Below are positions 8,625 to 16,698 of a stretch of 64,000 nt of DNA, piece after piece. The translations under genes and the position numbers were made by a program. Below the pieces are notes generated by a model that was not told the origin of the DNA, made no database searches, and saw only the letters and a list, made by a program, of their open reading frames with translations. How positions within the stretch are numbered: position 1 is the stretch's first letter; each line of letters opens with the position of its first letter. Source of the DNA: Radiobacillus deserti (GTDB lineage Bacteria > Bacillota > Bacilli > Bacillales > Amphibacillaceae); assembly GCF_007301515.1 (NCBI RefSeq), contig NZ_CP041666.1, positions 2,790,001 through 2,854,000 on the forward strand, read 5' to 3'.

Positions 8625-9880
8625 GCTCCAACCATTTCTCCTCCAGAACATCTACATATTCTGCTGGGATTTCCGGAACACGAGATTCAGATAATTGTTC
8701 AGAAGAAAGCGTTGCCTCTCCTCTATCGATCTTCTCCGATGCTTTCTTCTGGTCGGAGGATAACTTATTTGGGTCGATTGCCATTAATGCTCCCCATTGT
8801 TGTGGATCCGCTTTTGCTATTTGAGCAGATGGGGACAGCATGAAATTAATCGTTGCCATAGCCGCTGCCTTGTTCGTAGAATTAAACGGAATTGTCAAAT
8901 AGCTAGTATTGGATAATGTTCCTTTTTCTAACACAAAGGTTCGAGTGGATTCTGGAAAAAAGCCATTTTTCACCGCATTTGCAGCATGGGAAGGATCATA
9001 ACTCATCGTCATCCAGACAGAACCATCTGCATAGAGCTGATCTAATTTCCCTACAGATTCAGGATAAGTTTCTCCTTTTCTCCATAAGTATGGTTGTATA
9101 TCATTTAAGTAGGACCATAGTGGCTCCCATTGTTTATCTAATTCCGATTGTTCACTAATAGGCTTTATATATTGTTCATATCCTCCGGTCGTTTCATAGA
9201 GCATATTTCGGATGAAGGCACTTCCTGTAAAATCTGGTGGAGCTGGATAAGCAAATTTTCCAGGGTGGTTTTTTATCCACGTTTTTAGTTCAGCAGCTGT
9301 TTTGGGTGGGTTCTTCACTTTGTTAGAATCATAGATGAACACAAACTGCGCTTGACTCCAAGGCGCCTCTAATCCTTCAGTAGGTTCTCCAAAATCCTTT
9401 TGTATGGAAGGGTCATTCTGGTTTACATACTTTTGGACGTTCGGTAATTTGGAGGAAAAGTCTGCCCACAATAGGTTATTCGTTTTCGCTGTTAGAAAAT
9501 TTTCTCCGTTAATCCACATCATATCTACACTACCGCCTGATTTACCGGCTTGCTTTTCAGCTAAAAGCTTCATAACCGTATCGTTGATATCCTTAACAGG
9601 TACACGGTTTAGCGTGATGTCCAATTCATCTTTCAGGCGAGGTGCCACCCATTGATCTATATACCGGTTCGTGGATTCATTCCCACCCCACATATAAAAA
9701 TTCACTTCATTTTCCTTTTGCATGATCTAAAACATTACTCCATTTTTCTTGTAACAATGTTTGATCTTGCTCCTCTAAATCTTCATTGGCACTCGTCCTT
9801 TCCTCTTGTTGAAATATGCTAATGAAGACCACACATACACAAAAGGTCATTATAAGTACGAGCCACACCACCTTCTTCAT
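8611..9880 (-). pseudogene. ynjB: YnjB-type ABC substrate-binding protein, frameshifted after the signal peptide
   Basis: ATG 9880 (after AGAGGAG) encodes a signal-like N-terminus (MKKVVWLVLIMTFC...) that runs 57 codons and stops. The mature protein continues in another frame from 9723. Removing one base from the AAAA (minus strand) at 9710-9713 joins them as LDHAKGNEVNFYMWGG, the normal start of this family (VxFYxWGG). The mature part (~370 aa) shows typical features: YDSNKVKNPP, DFTGSAFIRNMLYE and WGALMAIDPNKL. YnjB-family proteins bind an unknown substrate. The start codon overlaps the stop of the MtnK-like gene (ATGA). The break may be a sequencing error. Confidence 0.8.
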
Positions 9881-11051
9881 ACATCTTCATCTCCTCTTGT
9901 TAGTTTCGCTATATGAGTTAGAAGTAGGTCCATATCTTTTAATAGGAATCGATTTTTCACAAGATGCTTGCCCAGAAGGATAGCGGTTCGCTCTACCATC
10001 CTTTGTTCCTTCCTCTCTTGGATATATTTTCTATCTCTTCGACACCTGATGTTCCAATCACTCTTCGTAACATTTCACAACCTGCAAAACCTAGTGAATC
10101 TTGAAAAATAGATGTGAACAATTTTCTGTGATCAGATTGATTCGTTAAAGATTGAAAAACGTATTGGAACTCGTGCCAAACAGACCTCAACATTTCTAAT
10201 TCATATTCTCCATACGCATAACACTTATTTTGTATCTGGACACAGTAATTTAGTAAGACATGTCCGATAAATAAGCCGATATCAAAGCCGATTGGTCCGT
10301 AGCATGCAAACTCCGTATCAATGATAAACATGTCCTGTTCTGAAACCATCAAGCTACCAGTGTGTAGATCCCCATGAATTAGACATTGTTTTGTTGTCCG
10401 AAACTGATTTTTTAAATACGCAACTTCTTTTTGCAGGCTTCGATCATCCCAGATATTCTGTACATCGTTCAACAAATCTGGATGAAATCGATTCATTCCG
10501 TGATTCCTAAAAGGATACGAGAAAATAAACTCCTCTGAGATTTGACACATAGGGACATTTAAAAACGTCTTTTTTAATTCTTGTCGTTCTCTTGTATTCG
10601 TTCCATATTCGGAGGTATCAAAAAACACTTTAGCAAGAAACTCTCCTAACCGCTGGGGTAGGTAGTCAAAGCTTTTTTGCTCTGTTAATCCTTGACGAAG
10701 TGTTTCTAACGAAGACAAATCTTGCATAAGGAATAGAGAATGTTCCTCATTAAAATAGTAGGTTTCTGGCACAGCATTTGGACATATGGTGTGTAGTTTT
10801 TTTAATGCGTCATACTCTACTTTTATGCGTTCTGCTGTAAGCGGCCAGGAAGGTCCTACAGATCGCATAAAAGGAAGTGCTTGTTTTACAATATAGCTAT
10901 TTCCTAGCTTCTCTTGATCTTGTATTCTAAAAATATAGTTCATATTTCCATCGCCAATTTCCTGACAGTGCAGAATGGAGTTTGTTGAAAACAGGCATGT
11001 ATTCGCTTTTATATGATTAATCGCATTTTCCATCGTAAATGGCTTTAGCAC
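9877..11051 (-). pseudogene. Methylthioribose-kinase (MtnK)-like aminoglycoside-phosphotransferase-fold kinase, frameshifted near its C-terminus
   Basis: About 390 residues when repaired. The kinase motifs are clear: the catalytic-loop HGDLHTGSLMV (~228) and the metal-binding IDTEFACYGPIGFDIG (~245), matching the MtnK branch of the APH fold. MtnK phosphorylates 5-methylthioribose. The reading frame breaks near 10027-10030. Adding one A to the AAAA (minus strand) there continues as QERKEQRMVERTAILLGKHLVKNR to TGA 9877-9879, which overlaps the next start (ATGA). The start is GTG 11051 behind AAAGGAGG with long spacing (~12 nt). No mtnA is nearby, so the substrate may differ from methylthioribose. 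Confidence 0.75.
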
Positions 11052-11069
11052 CGTACATTCACTCCTCCT

Positions 11070-11723
11070 TTATCGTGACAAATGATTGGTCTTCCACCTA
11101 TCTAGATGGGGATTCGTCTTCTTTTCTTGGTAAAATAATAGATCCTCCCAGTCATCTATATCCCGCTTCTTCGGTAACACATCCACAATAAGGTTGTTAC
11201 ATTTTATTCGATTGACTGTTTCTTTAAACACCGAATCTGTGCTCCACTTTATATGCTCAAAAAGACTAGGAATATGGTGTGTTACGCCAATTAAGTAATA
11301 GCCACCGTCTAAGGCTGGTCCAATCACAACAGAATGTTTCTTCACTCGTTTCACGGCATATTTAATATCCATTTTGTTCAAAGGGGTATCTGTACCAATT
11401 ACAAGTACCGATGCATAATCTTTTGCGATTAACTTACGAATTCCATTTTTCATTCTCTCTCCAAGGTTTTCACCAATTTGCGGAAAACACTGGTTACAAA
11501 GTGTTTTAAAATATCCCTCACTAGCTTCTGGGGTATAAGCTATCCAAACATCTATTTCTGGTTCTAACTCCTTTTTCAGATTGATCAGGTCCAGCAATAA
11601 TGCTTCTTGAAGGTCGGCGCATACGTCCGCTTCTAAATATGGTATTAGTCGCGTCTTACAGTATCCGGGAATTGGAGCTTTTGCCATTATGAGCACGCAT
11701 GACTTAGCATTACAGCCTTTCAC
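11070..11723 (-). CDS. TIGR04282-type (DUF2064) nucleotidyl/glycosyltransferase
   Basis: 217 aa, GT-A fold. The N-terminal MAKAPIPGYCKTRLIPYL (residues ~13-30) matches the AKxPxPGxxKTRL nucleotide-binding loop, and VIGTDTPLN plus GPALDGGYYLIGV match the DUF2064/TIGR04282 pattern. Database names link this family to arsenosugar biosynthesis. The GTG start at 11723 overlaps the end of the TIGR04283-type gene (stop 11710), so the pair is coupled. The usual ArsS radical-SAM partner is not in the window, so the sugar substrate is open. Confidence 0.82.
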   Translation of the reverse strand: MKGCNAKSCVLIMAKAPIPGYCKTRLIPYLEADVCADLQEALLLDLINLKKELEPEIDVWIAYTPEASEGYFKTLCNQCFPQIGENLGERMKNGIRKLIAKDYASVLVIGTDTPLNKMDIKYAVKRVKKHSVVIGPALDGGYYLIGVTHHIPSLFEHIKWSTDSVFKETVNRIKCNNLIVDVLPKKRDIDDWEDLLFYQEKKTNPHLDRWKTNHLSR

Positions 11724-12393
11724 GTTGATACACCCTTTCTAAGGTTGCGGTAGAAACGCCAAGCACAAATAAAATTTTGATTAGTTGCATTGTGACAAAG
11801 GTGCGGATAATTCCATTTTTTTTAAACCTTCTAGCAGACGCATAAATAGGACCCCGGAGATGCTGAAGCTTCCCTCTTTTTTTCATTTTTTTTGAAATAA
11901 GCCAGTCTTCCATTAAAGATACCTTTGGGAAGCCTCCCATTTCATCGAACACGGATTTACGTACGAAGAAGGCTTGATCACCAAAATAAATGTGGAAAAA
12001 TCTCGCTCTAATATTAGATCCAACTGCAATCATTTTCAGGAGAAAAGAAGAATCATCGAACTGAATCGAAAATCCCCCTCCTAGAATGTTAGAATCCTCC
12101 ATTGTAAAGCAAATAGACTGTGCCATATGGTCTTCAATCTTAGAATCCGCGTGTAAAAACCAAAGAATCTTTCCAGTTGCTGCTTCTGCCCCTTTGTTCA
12201 TTTGGGAAGCTCTTCCCCGTTTACTACTAACAACTTGTCCATATTCCGAAGCTAATTCTGCCGTCCCATCTGTACTACCACCATCTGCAATAATGATTTC
12301 GATTTGCTTATGCTTAGACAACGTTTCTAAAAGTGGACGCAAATGGTCTATCTCGTTCCACACAGGGATGATGACGCTTAAACAACCTAGCAT
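11710..12393 (-). CDS. TIGR04283-type family 2 glycosyltransferase
   Basis: 227 aa, GT2/GT-A fold. It begins LSVIIPVWNE, with IIADGGSTDGT (~34) and the metal-binding FLHADSKI (~74). The later FGDQAFFVRKSVFDEMGGFP and LMEDWLISKKMKKRG are characteristic of the TIGR04283 family, which normally pairs with TIGR04282 as seen here. A hydrophobic segment near the C-terminus suggests membrane association. AAGGGGAG precedes ATG. It sits 12 nt after the flavin oxidoreductase gene in the same operon. Confidence 0.85.
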   Translation of the reverse strand: MLGCLSVIIPVWNEIDHLRPLLETLSKHKQIEIIIADGGSTDGTAELASEYGQVVSSKRGRASQMNKGAEAATGKILWFLHADSKIEDHMAQSICFTMEDSNILGGGFSIQFDDSSFLLKMIAVGSNIRARFFHIYFGDQAFFVRKSVFDEMGGFPKVSLMEDWLISKKMKKRGKLQHLRGPIYASARRFKKNGIIRTFVTMQLIKILFVLGVSTATLERVYQRERL

Positions 12394-12405
12394 TTTACTC
12401 CCCCT

Positions 12406-13836
12406 TTATCGAAATATCTGAGTGTATCGTTTCATCCATTTCGACCATTTCGTATGAAACTTTTGACGCCAATACGTATCTCCAACCGCTTGTAATATCC
12501 CTGTATTACTTGGATATGGATATACAACTGTAGATAGGGCTCCTACACGATATTTCTTTGTTTTGGCAAACACCAACGCTTGCATCCAGTCATCTGCATG
12601 CTTCCCAATCGCTTGAGCCCCAAGGATTTTCCCACGTTTGCTGATAATGACTTTAACAAACCCCTTTTCATCCCCACTCGTAATAAATCGGTCAATTTCT
12701 GCTGCTTGGACATTTAAAACGCCGACGTTATGCTTGCCGTATTTTTTTATCGCTTCTTTTTCTGTCATTCCAATATGAAAGATTTCGGGATCGGTATAGA
12801 AGGTGTAGGGAATATTGTCGTAGCGTATTTTCTTCTTTAATCCAAGCACAGCATTCTGCACGACTACTTTTCCTTCTACTCCAGCTGCATGTGAAAAGCA
12901 AAACTTCCCATGTACGTCTCCAATTGCATAAATATGTGGCTTTGAGGTTTGTAAATACGGATTTACCAACACATTATGTACGTTATCTAATTGAACACCT
13001 ATTTCGTTTAATCCTATATTGGATGTGTTTGCTTGTCTTCCCACCCCTACTAAAACCTCATCTGCCACGATCGTTTCCAAATTTCCGTCTTTCAGGAATT
13101 TCACTTTTTTTTCTACATCTAGCTCTTCTATCTCGACAACTAGTGAATTCGTGTGAATCGACATCTCTTCGGTTAATCGATCACGCAAAGCAAGTGCAAT
13201 CTCTTCATCTTGTTGAGCCAAGAAAGTTTTAGCCTCATCTAGGATCGTTACATCACTTCCAAACCTTGCAAAGCACTGACCCAACTCAAGGTTAGTCGGT
13301 CCGCCTCCGATTACGACTAATCGATTTGGTACCTTATCCAGCTGATAAATCGTTTCGTTCGTGTAGTGTGGCGTATTTTCTATCCCCTTAATATCCGGGA
13401 TAATGGGACTTGAACCTGTTGCAATCACAAATCTCTTTCCATTTATACGTTGCTTCCTATCAATCTCAATTTGATGCTCCGTTACAAAACTCGCATGTCC
13501 TTTATATAAATCAATCCCTAAATCTATAAGGTTGCTATCTTCCTCTATCGTATGAAAATGGGTAATTACATCCTGTACATGTTCCATTATTATTGAGAGA
13601 TTAAGTTGTCCTTCTGCTTCCAACCCGAAACCTTTTGCATTAGCATGTATGTCATGCACCTTTTTCGCTAGCTCCACTAGCGTTTTCGAAGGAATACAGC
13701 CGTAATGTAGACAATCTCCTCCTATATGTGATTTCTTCTCGACAAGTGCTACCGTTGCTCCAAAAGCGGCCGCTCCTTTTGCTACCGTTAATCCTCCTGC
13801 CCCTGCTCCAATTACAATTAAGTCATAACTTCTCAC
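12406..13836 (-). CDS. Mercuric-reductase-like class I pyridine nucleotide-disulfide oxidoreductase
   Basis: 476 aa. FAD site VIGAGAGGLTVAKGAAAFG (~8), redox-active pair in GGDCLHYGCIPSK (CxxxxC), NAD(P) site VVIGGGPTNLELGQ (~172) and FAD site YAIGDVHGKF (~305). The C-terminal dimer domain reads VVYPYPSNTGILQAVG where disulfide reductases have HPTxxE, so the usual catalytic His-Glu pair is absent, and there is no terminal Cys pair as in MerA. It is therefore probably not a mercuric reductase or lipoamide dehydrogenase but a related electron-transfer flavoprotein. The start is GTG with GGGGGGAG upstream. It lies 29 nt after the NDH-like gene. Confidence 0.85.
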   Translation of the reverse strand: MRSYDLIVIGAGAGGLTVAKGAAAFGATVALVEKKSHIGGDCLHYGCIPSKTLVELAKKVHDIHANAKGFGLEAEGQLNLSIIMEHVQDVITHFHTIEEDSNLIDLGIDLYKGHASFVTEHQIEIDRKQRINGKRFVIATGSSPIIPDIKGIENTPHYTNETIYQLDKVPNRLVVIGGGPTNLELGQCFARFGSDVTILDEAKTFLAQQDEEIALALRDRLTEEMSIHTNSLVVEIEELDVEKKVKFLKDGNLETIVADEVLVGVGRQANTSNIGLNEIGVQLDNVHNVLVNPYLQTSKPHIYAIGDVHGKFCFSHAAGVEGKVVVQNAVLGLKKKIRYDNIPYTFYTDPEIFHIGMTEKEAIKKYGKHNVGVLNVQAAEIDRFITSGDEKGFVKVIISKRGKILGAQAIGKHADDWMQALVFAKTKKYRVGALSTVVYPYPSNTGILQAVGDTYWRQKFHTKWSKWMKRYTQIFR

Positions 13837-13865
13837 CCGACTCCCCCCTTCTTACACCTATTTCT

Positions 13866-15188
13866 CTATTTAAAGGAGATTCGTTCAAAAAATAAAACTA
13901 GGATTAAAATAATCAAAAATACGAAGAAAAAGCCTGTAAAAAACCTGTTTACTGTGGATGAAAAAAATACTGCCATCACACTCATAACAGGATGATACGT
14001 ACTCCAAATAAAAAAGAATAGGAAACTCGTTAGCACTGTCACCACCAAAACGCTGAAAAAAGCAGTTAACCATTTACTGGATAAAGCGTTCTTTTCTCGT
14101 TTACGACGGCTGTAAAGCCAGATAAATCGACGATCCATAAAAGTTTTAATAAACCAAATAAGTCTCCCATGGAATGCCCGTCCGAGATAAAGCATGAGCC
14201 CTTCTCTATTGCCTGTAGCCAAAATGGATAGGAAGGAATAATGTGGTTTATAACGGCACATTTTCTTATTCTGAAAATAACCCTGTAAGTTTTTCCATAA
14301 ATAGGGGGATTGACGAACAGGATAAACTCCAGCCTTTGCTAAGGGTGGAGATCCAGCTAAATGAATACAATCGCCCGCACCAAATATCTCTGGATATCCA
14401 GGTACTTGTAGTGTGTCTTCTACAAGTAAATAACCCTCTTTATTTGGTAATGAGGAATCAGCAAATAACCTTGGTGGTCGTGGTCCTGTAACCCATAGAA
14501 GTGCGTCAAACGGTATGCTTTCTTGACTAGGAGATAATACAACACAGTCCTTTTTCACTTCACAAGCCCGTTGTGAGAGATGAAGCTTTGCTCCTTTTTC
14601 CAGGAGTAAACGCTCCACTCTTTCAGACACATATGGGGCTCCTTTCTCCATCAACTGTGTTGGACTAACTAAAGATAGAGCAGGCTTATCATTATTGTTT
14701 CTCCATGTCTGTAAAGAAAGCGATAGCTCAGTCCCAGCTACACCGCCACCAACAATGACTAGTTGCTCAGCACTTCTTACCTTTTCGATTAATAAAGGAA
14801 AGTGATAATTTGGCTTTAATGTTTCCGCATATTCTCGAACACCTGGTACATCAATTCCTGCCGTTAAAGAACCAATATCAAAGGAAACTACATCATAGCC
14901 CAACCTTTCACCGTTGCTTATCTCTACTAATCTTTGATCTGCATTAATGGAAACTGCTATATCTTTAATCCAATTCGCTCCAGCTTTTCTAACCAGCTTT
15001 CCGACAAAGATTCGGATATCATCTACGGAATAGATTCCTTCCACACAGCCGGCAAGCATTCCAGAATAGTATTGGTAGTCATTTGGACTAACTAAGGTTA
15101 CCTTTACATTAGGTAAACGAGATTTACTTAATTTTTTTAATAGATACACATGAGCGTGACCTGCACCTACTAACAAAAGATGCTTCAA
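13866..15188 (-). CDS. NDH-2/SelD-N-terminal-like FAD oxidoreductase with C-terminal membrane anchor
   Basis: 440 aa. The start HLLLVGAGHAHVYLLKKL and VTLVSPNDYQYYSGMLAG match the TIGR03169 branch, the flavoprotein that is fused to selenophosphate synthetase in some bacteria. NAD site LVIVGGGVAGTELSLS (~143) and FAD site IFGAGDCIHLAGSPPLAKAG (~269). Two or three hydrophobic segments (~378-400, 410-436) form a C-terminal membrane anchor, as in type II NADH dehydrogenases. It lies between the encapsulin block and the second flavoprotein and could feed electrons from NAD(P)H to the membrane redox proteins (inference). Confidence 0.8.
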   Translation of the reverse strand: MKHLLLVGAGHAHVYLLKKLSKSRLPNVKVTLVSPNDYQYYSGMLAGCVEGIYSVDDIRIFVGKLVRKAGANWIKDIAVSINADQRLVEISNGERLGYDVVSFDIGSLTAGIDVPGVREYAETLKPNYHFPLLIEKVRSAEQLVIVGGGVAGTELSLSLQTWRNNNDKPALSLVSPTQLMEKGAPYVSERVERLLLEKGAKLHLSQRACEVKKDCVVLSPSQESIPFDALLWVTGPRPPRLFADSSLPNKEGYLLVEDTLQVPGYPEIFGAGDCIHLAGSPPLAKAGVYPVRQSPYLWKNLQGYFQNKKMCRYKPHYSFLSILATGNREGLMLYLGRAFHGRLIWFIKTFMDRRFIWLYSRRKREKNALSSKWLTAFFSVLVVTVLTSFLFFFIWSTYHPVMSVMAVFFSSTVNRFFTGFFFVFLIILILVLFFERISFK

Positions 15189-15242
15189 TGGAAATACTCC
15201 TCTCTACTTATCTTCTTGTAAAGAAGCCTTTTTCCACATCGA

Positions 15243-15353
15243 TTATTTGCGATTAAACATCGAAAGAAAATAAGTGCGTAAATAAGAAGAAAGTGCTAGA
15301 CCAACGATTAAAAAGATTACATGAGCAATGATTGTAAAAAAGGTATCCAACAA
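15243..15353 (-). CDS. 36-aa single-pass membrane peptide
   Basis: A TTG start at 15353 follows AGAGGG by 7 nt. The product begins LLDTFFTIIAHVIFLIVG, has one hydrophobic span and ends with a basic tail (FNRK). It lies 17 nt after an 86-aa membrane-protein gene and 54 nt before the NDH-like gene, in the same direction. Its size, ribosome site and position in a packed operon support it, but I recognise no family. Confidence 0.45.
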   Translation of the reverse strand: MLDTFFTIIAHVIFLIVGLALSSYLRTYFLSMFNRK

Positions 15354-15370
15354 AACGTATCCCTCTTTTC

Positions 15371-15631
15371 TTATGTCTCTTTTTCGAAATCCCTCGGAAT
15401 ATCCCTTTCGAGAAATTCATTGACTCTAGCAAATACATAAAAGAACACAACAACAAATAATACCAATATTGCAGTAAACAATATCCCAATGATTACTCCC
15501 CATTCTCCAGCGAGTCCATGCAAGGTAATAGGAGCCCCATCAAAATAGGCCATCACCAATAATTCAGCAATACTGAAAGTTGCTAGACCGATGAAACAAA
15601 CCGCGATCCACTTCCACCACCAGCTCGTCAT
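15371..15631 (-). CDS. Small two-span membrane protein of the encapsulin block
   Basis: 86 aa: a Trp-rich N-terminus (MTSWWWKW), a first membrane span (~8-27), a short external loop with DGAPITLHG, a second span (~43-66) and a charged cytoplasmic tail (NEFLERDIPRDFEKET). The start overlaps the stop of the Met/Ser-rich protein gene (ATGA), indicating coupled translation. It shares the TM-loop-TM-charged-tail layout of the other small membrane proteins in this block. No known family recognised. Confidence 0.65.
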   Translation of the reverse strand: MTSWWWKWIAVCFIGLATFSIAELLVMAYFDGAPITLHGLAGEWGVIIGILFTAILVLFVVVFFYVFARVNEFLERDIPRDFEKET

Positions 15632-16626
15632 GTACTATCCCCCACCTGATTACTCATTTCAGGTTGGGGGCGTTTAAGATTTTTTCGAGCTCTTTGAAAA
15701 TAGGCAACAACTAAACCAGTTACTCCGACTAGCAAAGCAATGATAAATAAGATAATCACGCCACCAAATGCATAAAAGAAAAAGGACCCGAGCCCAGGAG
15801 AGGACGGCGGATTAAAAAGGGAGAATAAATACCCTGGTAGCTCTGTGGAATCTTGATCATTCCCTGTAGCCATTTCACTATTTTGAGATTCGGAGCTACT
15901 GTTATCATTGCTATTATTTGTAGACTGTGTACTATTTGTAGACTGTGCACTGCTAGACGCTCTCCAAGGAGGCATCGTGGAAGCTTGGTTAGTCATATTT
16001 GCTCTATTCTGTTGACCCATACGCATCATCATCATTCCTCCACCACTCATGGTTGAACCGCCAGAGCTATTCGGCATGGTTCCAGTTCCACCACTAGAAC
16101 CACCCGTTCCAGCCATAGTTCCACCACTCGAATCAGCCATAGTCCCACTAGTTGATCCAGCCATGGCCCCTCCGGTTGATCCAGCCATTGGACCGGCCAT
16201 AGGACCGGGGATAGCAGAACTATTCATAGTTGAAGAGCCACTCGAGTTATTAGAGGTATCTTGACTTGCGGAGCCAGAAGCTTCTGACATAGCTGAGCTA
16301 GAATTGCCACTTGTGCTATCATTCCCAGCCATACTAGATCTTTCATTTGCTGTAGTACCCGCAGTCATGGAAGATTCTCCATCTGCTGTCGCAGATGCTT
16401 GATTTTGCTGTCCTCCCTGTTGGTTGCTCCCACCTTGACTGTTTGTTTGGTCAGGCGAGGATGAGGATTGTTGAGTTTGATTCTGTTGATTATTACTACT
16501 AGTGTTAACAGAAGGATTTGGTGTAGCTTGATTAGGAGCAAAGAATGGGATGGCCACAACTAAAATACCAAATATAAATATGCCCACCAATGTGTAGAGG
16601 GCAATTTTCAGCCACCTATTTCTCAT
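15628..16626 (-). CDS. Two-span membrane protein with a long Ser/Asn/Gly/Met-rich external domain
   Basis: 332 aa. N-terminal span (~8-29), then about 240 residues of low-complexity Ser/Thr/Asn/Gln/Gly sequence outside the membrane, then a second span (~285-312) and a basic tail. The middle holds repeated MAGS/MAGP/MADS units (~140-175) and a dense methionine patch (SGGGMMMMRMGQ, ~195), the kind of sequence that binds copper in periplasmic metal-handling proteins. The second span (SFFFYAFGGVIILFIIALLVG) resembles the second spans of the 116-aa and 90-aa proteins of this block. It directly follows the multicopper oxidase gene. AGGAGGGT precedes ATG. Function unknown; a copper-related role is inferred. 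Confidence 0.7.
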   Translation of the reverse strand: MRNRWLKIALYTLVGIFIFGILVVAIPFFAPNQATPNPSVNTSSNNQQNQTQQSSSSPDQTNSQGGSNQQGGQQNQASATADGESSMTAGTTANERSSMAGNDSTSGNSSSAMSEASGSASQDTSNNSSGSSTMNSSAIPGPMAGPMAGSTGGAMAGSTSGTMADSSGGTMAGTGGSSGGTGTMPNSSGGSTMSGGGMMMMRMGQQNRANMTNQASTMPPWRASSSAQSTNSTQSTNNSNDNSSSESQNSEMATGNDQDSTELPGYLFSLFNPPSSPGLGSFFFYAFGGVIILFIIALLVGVTGLVVAYFQRARKNLKRPQPEMSNQVGDST

Positions 16627-16698
16627 TCATACCCTCCTCACTACAGTCATTTATCCTTTGTTTACGTTTATTATCAATATATTCTCTGTTTTTCATGT

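Noticed and set aside
11070..12393. Arsenosugar biosynthesis operon
   Set aside because: Only the transferase family names point there. No ArsS, ArsM, ArsR or other arsenic genes are in the window.
15853..16264. Plus-strand open frames opposite the Ser/Met-rich gene
   Set aside because: Repetitive Pro/Val or His-rich translations are antisense shadows of the low-complexity sequence.
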